Shown here piece after piece: positions 58,381 through 64,000 of a stretch of 64,000 nucleotides of DNA. A model generated the notes under the pieces. That model was not told the DNA's origin, searched no databases, and worked only from the letters and a program-made list of their open reading frames with translations. The stretch covers positions 28,010 through 92,009 of the forward strand of contig NZ_JANIIC010000051.1 of the NCBI RefSeq assembly GCF_024519315.1, written 5' to 3'. This DNA is from Streptomyces malaysiensis subsp. samsunensis. GTDB taxonomy: Bacteria > Actinomycetota > Actinomycetes > Streptomycetales > Streptomycetaceae. Numbering within the stretch: position 1 is the stretch's first letter; each line of letters begins with the position of its first letter. A program made the translations under genes and the position numbers.

Positions 58381-58527
58381 CAAATCCCGTGGGCGCTGCG
58401 GTAGTCCGGGCCTGAACGACCTGGTGGGGGCCGAGACCGCCGCGGGGGCGGGTGGCCGCCCGGTTCGGACTGTTGCGTCACCGCATAGGCTGTGCCCAGT
58501 AGCCAGCATCAGCAGGGGGCAACCGCC

Positions 58528-59505
58528 ATGACGACAGGTCGGCTCGGGCAGCATGCCGCGCCACCGAACACGGCCTACGCCGGGCAGGTCGTGCACTTCC
58601 CGGATCCCGTCCGGGCCGCACGCCACCCCAAGGGCGTCCGCGTGGACGAAGACGGCTTTCCGGACTTCTCGCCGTATGCGCGCGCGGCCGCCGAAATCGC
58701 CGAGCCCCCGGAGGGGTTCGGCGTCGACGAACTGCGGCTGACGGACTACGTCTCGGCGAACGCGGCGCTGCACGCCACGGGCCATGAGCTGTGGAACGGA
58801 TCGTCGGCGGTGGCCACCCCGCACGGCTGGACCTGGCACCACGTCGCCGGCACCCGCCGTATGGAGCTGGTTCCGGTCGAGGTCAAGGCCCTGCTCCGGC
58901 ACCACGGCGGGCTCGCGACGGCGCAGGTCGACCAGGAGAAGCGGGGCACCCGCCCGTTGCAGGAGACCCGGCCGATCCATGTGGGCCTGCCGCTGAAGGG
59001 CGTTTCGGTCACCGAGGAGCAGGTGCTCGGCGTCGAGGAGGACCTCGGCTATCGGCTGCCCGAGTCGTACCGCTCCTTCCTCAAGGCGGCGGGCGGCTGC
59101 GCACCGGTCGGCGCGGCGCTGGACCCGGAGCTGGGGCTGCTGATCGACCAGCCCTTCTTCACGGTGCGCGACGAGGCGGCGATCAACGACCTCGTCTATA
59201 TCAACAAGTGTCTGCGGGACCACTTCACCAAGGACTATCTGGGCGTCGGCTTCGTCCAGGGCGGTGTGGTCGCGGTCAAGGTGAAGGGTGACGCGATCGG
59301 CTCGGTGTGGTTCTGCGCGTACGACGACGCACGGGACCGCGACGGCTGGACCGTCCAGGAGCGCGTGGAGCGGCTGATGCTGCCCTGCGGCGACGACTTC
59401 GACGCCTTCCTGCTCCGGCTGGCGGGCAATCCGCCGGAGCTGGAGACCGTGGCGAACCTGATGGTGGACGGTGGATTCGCGTACGCCGTCCCGGTGGAGG
59501 GGTGA
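58528..59505 (+). CDS. WHH/HNH-type nuclease fused to SUKH-1 (SMI1/KNR4) immunity domain
   Basis: 325 residues. Residues ~20-130: VVHFPDPVRAARHPKGVRVD, DGFPDFSPYA, then HGWTWHHVAGTRRMELVP with W103-H104-H105 and a closing LLRHHGG (H125-H126), the order of the WHH subgroup of HNH toxins. From about 155 to 318 is a SUKH-1 domain: VTEEQVLGVEEDLGYRLPES, YRSFLKAAGG, and a C-terminal FDAFLLRLAG helix. Toxin-like and antitoxin-like domains on one chain suggest self-neutralisation or an immunity protein that kept a decoy. No signal peptide. Five bp upstream of the large deaminase gene. Confidence 0.8.
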   Translation: MTTGRLGQHAAPPNTAYAGQVVHFPDPVRAARHPKGVRVDEDGFPDFSPYARAAAEIAEPPEGFGVDELRLTDYVSANAALHATGHELWNGSSAVATPHGWTWHHVAGTRRMELVPVEVKALLRHHGGLATAQVDQEKRGTRPLQETRPIHVGLPLKGVSVTEEQVLGVEEDLGYRLPESYRSFLKAAGGCAPVGAALDPELGLLIDQPFFTVRDEAAINDLVYINKCLRDHFTKDYLGVGFVQGGVVAVKVKGDAIGSVWFCAYDDARDRDGWTVQERVERLMLPCGDDFDAFLLRLAGNPPELETVANLMVDGGFAYAVPVEG

Positions 59506-59510
59506 GCGCG

Positions 59511-62500
59511 ATGGTGACCTACGCACAGGCGCAGGAGCGCGCGGAACTCTGGATCAACGGCGATGTACCCGCCTATCAGCAGCGCGAGGCGCGGGTCCGG
59601 GAGTTCGACCTGGGCTTCGTGGTCTGGGCCGAGGACCGCGCGGACGGGCCGGTCTCGGGCCGCGGCGCCGAGGGCGTGCGGATGGTGATCGCCCGCGACA
59701 GCGGCGAGACCACGCTGTGGCCGGGGCTGCCGGTGGGTGAGGTGATCCGCCGTTACGAGGAGCGGTACGGCACGACCGACGGCTCCCGCGACGAGTCCAC
59801 CAGCGGCCGCCAGCAGCGCATCGACTTGAACGCGACGTCCTTCCTGCTCACTCCGCCGGAGTGGCTCCAGGAGGCGGCGGACGCGATGAGCAGCAGATCC
59901 GAGGGGCGGCTGGACCTTCCCGAGCAGCGGCCGGGGGCGGAGCCGGGTGGCGGCGCGCCCGATGCGGCCGCTGCCGCCGCTGCCTCCGCGCCGGTTTCGG
60001 GCCCTCCCGCATCCGCCACGCCACCCGCCGCTCCGCCTCCTTCACCTCCCGCGCCTGCCCAGGACGGCTGGCCGGCGGCCGGTGGATCGGGGCAGAGGGC
60101 CCAGAGCATGGACGACTGGCCGGCGGACGGCGGGGCGCAGGGCGCGCCGCCCGCTCCACCCGCGCCCGCCTCCGGTGCTCCCGCTCCCGGTGCTCCCGCT
60201 CCGGGTGCTCCCGCTCCGGGTCCGTCCCAGGGGCGGGGCGGGGCCGTGGACGACTGGCCGTCCGACGGTGTCGCACGCCCGCTCGCGGCCGACCGGCAGC
60301 AGGACGCCCCGCCCGCACCGGGTGCCCCGTCCGGCGGCGAGGGATGGCGCAACGCGCCGCCGGCCGGTGGGCCGAGCCCGTGGGCCCCGCCCGCGCCGGG
60401 CTCCGGTACGCCCTCCTCGGGCGGTCAGGCCGGTAACGCGGCTACGCCCGGCGGCGGTACGCCATGGGCCGGTACGGACATCACGGGCGACGATGACGAC
60501 GACCGCTCGGTCGCCCCGCCCGCCACGGTCTTCGCCCCGCCGCTCGCGGGCTCCGACGACGAGGACACCCCGCCGCCGGGCGTACGGCCGGACGCCAAGA
60601 CCGAGTTGATGTCCGGCGGCAGCTCGCTGCCGCCCACGGCCATCGCCCCGGGCCTCGACTTCCCGCCGCCGCAGGGCGGCCCCGCCGCCGGTCCGGGCGC
60701 GGGCGCCAACGCGAGTGACATCGCCGACGCCGCCACCCACAAGGCGGACGGCGGCGCTACGCCTCCGCCGCCCGGCGCCCCCGGGACGCCCGGCGCCCCC
60801 GGGACGCCCGGCGCCCGGCCGGGCGCGGATTCCACGCCCCCGACGCCTCCGCCCGCGCCGTCCGGACCCGGTGCCCCCGGCGCTCCGGCCGGGGGGTACG
60901 TACCGACGCAGCTGGTCTCGCAGCTCGGCCCCGACGGTCCTGATGGCCCCGGTGGCCCCGGTGGCCCTGGCGGTGCCCCGCAGCCGCCCGGCCCTCCCGG
61001 TGCTCCTGGTGTGCCTGGTGGTGGGCAGACGCCTCCGCCTGGTGTTCCGGGTGGGCCCGGTGGTGGGGTGCATGCCGCCGCGACGATGCTCGCGGGTGGT
61101 CCGGGTGCCCCTGGTGGTCAGACCCCGCCCCCGGGCGCCCCGCAGCCGCCCGGTCCCCCCGGACCTCCCGGCCCGCCTGGTCCTCCCGGAGTGCCCGGCG
61201 CCGGGCAGACGCCGCCTCCTCCCGGTGCTCCTGGTGTGCCTGGTGGTGGGCAGACGCCTCCGCCTGGTGTTCCGGGTGGGCCCGGTGGTGGGGTGCATGC
61301 CGCCGCGACGATGCTCGCGGGTGGTCCGGGTGCTCCCGGTGGTCAGACCCCGCCCCCGGGCGCCTCTCAGCCGCCCGGCTCACCCGGGGCTCCGGGCCAG
61401 GGTGCCCCGTCCGGCCCGCAGCCGCCCGGCCCACCCGGTGTCCCCGGTGCGGGTGGTCCGCATACGCCACCGCCCCCGCCGGGCGCGGCCGGGCCGCCCT
61501 ACCCGGGCGGACCCGGGGCGCCGGGCGCCCCCGGTATGCCTCCGCCCGGCGGCGCGCCCGTTCCGGGTATGGCGCCGCCTCCGGGTGCGGCCGCGCCGGG
61601 TATGGCGCCGCCGCCCGGCTATGCCTATCCGCCGCCGCCCCCCGGTCAGCCGACCGTGGGTCCGGGCTATATGGCGGTGCTGCGCTACCGCGCGCAGGAC
61701 GGCTCGGAGCAGCAGCTGATCCGGCGTTCGGCGCCCGGGACCCCGCATCCGGAGTGGCAGATCCTGCATGAGCTGCGGGCGATGAACGTGCCGCCGCAGC
61801 AGGTGCTGGAGCTGCACACCGAGTTGGAGTCGTGTGATCTGCCCGGTGGCTACTGCGCCCGGATGATCCGGGAGAGCTGGCCGCAGGTGCGGATCAGCCA
61901 CACCGCCGCGTACGGGCGCGATCACGCCACCCGGCAGCAGGGTGTGCGTCATCTGCTGGAGCACCAGGGCGAGCTGCACCAGGTGGCGGACGGCCCGGCG
62001 CGTCCGGCGCCGAACCGGGTGCCGCTGCCGCACCCCAGCCAGGTACAGCCGATTCCGCCGGTGCCGCCGGAGGGTCTTGCGCATGAGCTGGGCCAGGCGT
62101 TCGGGCCGCAGGGCATCGTCCGCTTCGACCAGCGCGCGGTGTCGCGGACGGGCGTTCCGGACGTGGTGGCGCAGACGCTGGTGTGGGCGGGGCTGCCGCT
62201 GGACTTCGGTCCGTTCTTCTGGGCGCAGGCCCAGGCGGGCCGCCCGGTGCCGACGCTGGCGGAGCTGGCGGCGGAGCGCGGGGTGCAGTCCGCGCCGGAC
62301 GCGGGCTCGTACCTGGTCATGGGCAATGACTTCGGCCGCCAGCTGTGTGTGCAGTACGGCACGGCGAACATCGTGGCGGTGCCGCTGGAGGCGACGCCCC
62401 AGCCGACACCGCCGCAGTTCGTGAACACCGGCCTGCCGGAGTTCGTGCGCTGCATGGCGCTGCTGGGCCGGATGTGGCGGCTGCGGTACGGGCTGACGCC

Positions 62501-62627
62501 GGACCAGGCGGGCCGTTGGACGGTGGACTTCCAGGCGCAGCTCGCGGGCCTGGACCCGGCGGCGCTGTCCACTCCGGACAACTGGTGGGCGGTGCTGCTG
62601 GAGCAGATGTGGGACGGGCTGTTGTGA
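59511..62627 (+). CDS. Multidomain immunity-deaminase-SUKH-4 protein with collagen-like linker
   Basis: 1,038 residues from ATG 59511, 5 bp after the previous stop. N-terminal ~85 residues (AQERAELWINGDVPAYQQR, FDLGFVVWAE, LPVGEVIRRYEERYG) resemble YrhB/Imm35-type immunity domains. About residues 140-715 are Pro/Gly/Ala-rich, with three copies of DDWP(A/S)DG or a close variant and collagen-like GAPGVPGG/GPPGPPG runs. Residues ~716-835 form a deaminase-like domain: HPEWQILHEL (H746, E748), then ESCDLPGGYC (C775, C782). The last ~180 residues are SUKH-4: LGQAFGPQGIVRFDQRAV, GVPDVVAQTLVWAGLPLDFG and the terminal WWAVLLEQMWDGLL. No signal peptide. It may be a single-chain toxin-immunity protein. 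Confidence 0.8.
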   Translation: MVTYAQAQERAELWINGDVPAYQQREARVREFDLGFVVWAEDRADGPVSGRGAEGVRMVIARDSGETTLWPGLPVGEVIRRYEERYGTTDGSRDESTSGRQQRIDLNATSFLLTPPEWLQEAADAMSSRSEGRLDLPEQRPGAEPGGGAPDAAAAAAASAPVSGPPASATPPAAPPPSPPAPAQDGWPAAGGSGQRAQSMDDWPADGGAQGAPPAPPAPASGAPAPGAPAPGAPAPGPSQGRGGAVDDWPSDGVARPLAADRQQDAPPAPGAPSGGEGWRNAPPAGGPSPWAPPAPGSGTPSSGGQAGNAATPGGGTPWAGTDITGDDDDDRSVAPPATVFAPPLAGSDDEDTPPPGVRPDAKTELMSGGSSLPPTAIAPGLDFPPPQGGPAAGPGAGANASDIADAATHKADGGATPPPPGAPGTPGAPGTPGARPGADSTPPTPPPAPSGPGAPGAPAGGYVPTQLVSQLGPDGPDGPGGPGGPGGAPQPPGPPGAPGVPGGGQTPPPGVPGGPGGGVHAAATMLAGGPGAPGGQTPPPGAPQPPGPPGPPGPPGPPGVPGAGQTPPPPGAPGVPGGGQTPPPGVPGGPGGGVHAAATMLAGGPGAPGGQTPPPGASQPPGSPGAPGQGAPSGPQPPGPPGVPGAGGPHTPPPPPGAAGPPYPGGPGAPGAPGMPPPGGAPVPGMAPPPGAAAPGMAPPPGYAYPPPPPGQPTVGPGYMAVLRYRAQDGSEQQLIRRSAPGTPHPEWQILHELRAMNVPPQQVLELHTELESCDLPGGYCARMIRESWPQVRISHTAAYGRDHATRQQGVRHLLEHQGELHQVADGPARPAPNRVPLPHPSQVQPIPPVPPEGLAHELGQAFGPQGIVRFDQRAVSRTGVPDVVAQTLVWAGLPLDFGPFFWAQAQAGRPVPTLAELAAERGVQSAPDAGSYLVMGNDFGRQLCVQYGTANIVAVPLEATPQPTPPQFVNTGLPEFVRCMALLGRMWRLRYGLTPDQAGRWTVDFQAQLAGLDPAALSTPDNWWAVLLEQMWDGLL
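60994..61378. repeat. 225-bp in-gene duplication in the collagen-like linker
   Basis: About 160 bp starting CTCCCGGTGCTCCTGG at 60994 recur at 61219 with only a few differences, an offset of 225 bp (75 codons). Both copies encode the VHAAATMLAGGPGAPGGQ segment. Confidence 0.85.
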
Positions 62628-62708
62628 GTCCGGCCGGGCATGCCGTGAGCCCGTGAGCCCGTGAACGCGGTCCTCAACCGCGCGCCCACCGGACGAACGG
62701 TGCACGCC

Positions 62709-62736
62709 ACCGAACGAACCGAACGAACCGAACGAA
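62709..62736. repeat. Three ACCGAACGA units
   Basis: A 9-bp unit repeated three times, just after the SUKH-4 gene and before the terminator hairpin. The gap 62628-62933 otherwise holds the terminator and a probable promoter. Confidence 0.6.
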
Positions 62737-62744
62737 TGGCGATC

Positions 62745-62780
62745 GAGGCGCCCGACCCCCGTGACGGGGGCGGGCGCCTC
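62745..62780. terminator. Hairpin terminator after the SUKH-4 gene
   Basis: GAGGCGCCC and GGGCGCCTC outer arms with inner CCCCCG/CGGGGG pairs and a TGA loop, followed by GTCGTTGTTGTC, unusually T-rich for this genome. Confidence 0.8.
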
Positions 62781-62858
62781 GTCGTTGTTGTCACCGGCGG
62801 TGCTCCCGGCGTTGTCACCGGCGCGCCTCCTGGCCGGAGATATGGGCGGAGTGTCGCG

Positions 62859-62886
62859 TTATGGGGGATGAGAGGCCATCTATAAA
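62859..62886 (+). promoter_or_regulatory. Possible promoter of the coiled-coil gene
   Basis: TTATGG at 62859, 16 bp, TATAAA at 62881, 48 bp before the ATG. The -35 match is weak. Confidence 0.3.
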
Positions 62887-62933
62887 GATGTGCGCCGAAG
62901 CGCGTTGCATACCGGACAAAAGGGGTTCCAAGG

Positions 62934-63854
62934 ATGGGCGCATCGGTGTCACGTCATGGCTTCACCATCGTCGGCGGACGGGGCCGTGGCTACCGTCCCG
63001 CGCAGGTCGACCACTATGTGGCCGAGCTGTCCGAAACGCGGGACGCGGCGTGGGAGCGCGCCGCGCGCCTCACCGTGCTGGCCAATGAGCTGACCGCCGA
63101 GGCGGAGCGGCTGCGCGAGGTGATCGCCCAACTGGTCCCCCAGACCTATGAGTCGCTCGGCGACCGGGCCCAGCTGATCCTGATGGCGGCCGAGGAGGAG
63201 GTCGTCTGTCTGCGGGCGGCGGCCGAGGCGTCGGCCCAGGAGGAGTGGGAGGCCGTGCAGGCCGTGGCCCGTACGGTGCGGGACGCCGCCCGGGACGAGG
63301 CCGAGCAGGTCCGCGAGGTCGCCGAGGCGGCGGCGCGCGCCACCGTGGAGTCGGCCCAGGTGGACGTGGACGAGCTGCGGGCCGCCTCGCGCCAGGACGC
63401 CAAGGAGTGGCGGACCCAGGCGCTGGCGGAGCTGAAGGAGATGCGGCAGCGCACCGCCGAGATCCTGGCCGAGCAGGAGCGGGAGCACACCGAGCGGTGG
63501 GAGGCGGCGGGCCGTGAACTGGTCGAGCGGGACAACGCGATGACGGCCCGGCTGGCTCAGCTGGAGGAGTACGCCCAGGCGACGCTCGCCGACGCCAAGC
63601 GGGAGTACGGGATGGCCGAGCAGGCCGCGCGGCTGCGGCAGGAGGACGCGCAGGCACAGGCGGCGGAGATCATCGCCCAGGCGCGGGCCCGGGAGGAGCG
63701 GCTGGCGCGGGAGACGGAGCGGACGCTGCGCGAGCATGTGGAGCGGCGTGAGGAGCTCAAGGCACATCTGGAGCATGTGCGCGGCAGCCTGGCGGCGCTG
63801 ACCGGCAAGCCGGTGGCCGAGGACGCGGCGGCGGCCCCGCACCACGAGTCCTGA
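62934..63854 (+). CDS. DivIVA-like coiled-coil protein
   Basis: 306 residues from ATG 62934 with AGGGG eight bases upstream. The start HGFTIVGGRGRGYRPAQVDHYVAELS has the DivIVA-type F-x-x-x-x-G-Y-x-x-x-x-V-D motif. From residue ~35 to ~290 it is nearly continuous Ala/Glu/Gln/Arg heptad coiled coil. Streptomyces relatives (often labelled cellulose-binding protein) include cytoskeletal polarity proteins such as Scy. No enzyme motif. Separated by a terminator from the toxin-immunity locus, so probably an unrelated unit. Confidence 0.8.
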   Translation: MGASVSRHGFTIVGGRGRGYRPAQVDHYVAELSETRDAAWERAARLTVLANELTAEAERLREVIAQLVPQTYESLGDRAQLILMAAEEEVVCLRAAAEASAQEEWEAVQAVARTVRDAARDEAEQVREVAEAAARATVESAQVDVDELRAASRQDAKEWRTQALAELKEMRQRTAEILAEQEREHTERWEAAGRELVERDNAMTARLAQLEEYAQATLADAKREYGMAEQAARLRQEDAQAQAAEIIAQARAREERLARETERTLREHVERREELKAHLEHVRGSLAALTGKPVAEDAAAAPHHES

Positions 63855-63916
63855 CCCACTCGCGGACCGCCCACGGGCCCAGGGGTGTCTGACGGATCGT
63901 GACGCCTGCGGCGGGC

Positions 63917-64000
63917 TGTTCCCCTCCCCGCCCCTTCCCGAAACTGGGGCGCAGCCCCAGGCCCTTGCTCGGGGCTGCGCCCCAGGCCCTTGCTCGGGGC
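63917..64000. repeat. C/G-rich dispersed repeat with 25-bp tandem copies (runs off the edge)
   Basis: TGTTCCCCTCCCCGCCCCTT, then CCCGAAACTGGGGCGCAGCCCC, closely matches the element at 28127-28178. It is followed by two tandem units containing CCCAGGCCCTTGCTCGGGGC at the window edge. The gap from 63855 to the end shows no gene. Confidence 0.75.

Noticed and set aside
59307..59510. Upstream extension of the large deaminase/SUKH-4 gene
   Set aside because: Overlaps the SUKH-1 domain codons in another frame; ATG 59511 fits the conserved start.
60042..61298. 418-codon minus-strand Arg-rich frame in the linker region
   Set aside because: Mirror of the Pro/Gly linker codons; no start signal or domain.

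Overview
The window is very GC-rich, uses many GTG starts and 4-bp ATGA/GTGA gene overlaps, and carries a gene order typical of the Streptomyces core chromosome: pmt, rsmI, tatD, rpfB, rsmA, ispE, an ABC-F gene, galTEK, ppc, and pth-rplY-prs-glmU beside a tRNA-Gln. As far as I recall, the same genes occur in the same relative order in S. coelicolor. This is therefore a Streptomyces chromosomal segment in which conserved housekeeping blocks alternate with variable and repeat-rich inserts.

Layout. 1-19 kb is mostly accessory: the tail of a hydrophilic protein, a tricorn-type protease, a TetR/MmpL pair, a TetR/hydrolase pair with two palindromic operators, a CbiMN-Q-O metal transporter behind a Nur-like box, a serine hydrolase and an SDR. 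Next comes the remnant of an EACC1/caspase conflict locus fused in frame to the tail of a solute-binding protein, then a TetR/DUF1330/hydrolase set, and a DMT exporter coupled to a YbaK deacylase. 19-32.5 kb is envelope, RNA and isoprenoid housekeeping: lipoprotein PBP, Pmt, RsmI, zinc-ribbon protein, TatD, RpfB, RsmA, IspE, ABC-F. The gaps here hold several kinds of tandem and dispersed repeats.

32.9-46.4 kb has a PQQ-like membrane protein, two unusual LuxR-type response regulators, a Na+/solute symporter facing the galTEK operon, a MarR/methyltransferase pair, a Uma2-family protein and a desaturase-TetR operon. 46.6-55 kb has ppc, a 97-bp tandem repeat array, a membrane protein, pth, rplY, prs, glmU and tRNA-Gln. 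55.3-57 kb is an orphan histidine kinase with a repeat-encoded tail.

57.2-62.6 kb is the most interesting part. It is a compact, divergently transcribed locus that combines three different SUKH-type immunity domains (SUKH-3, SUKH-1 and SUKH-4) with three nucleic-acid-acting toxin-like domains (a YwqJ-type deaminase, a WHH/HNH-type nuclease and a second deaminase). In two of the three cases toxin-like and immunity domains are fused in one polypeptide, one through a collagen-like Pro/Gly linker of several hundred residues. No secretion signal is visible on any of them. A DivIVA-like coiled-coil protein follows. All function calls are from reading motifs and general family knowledge; no database search was run.
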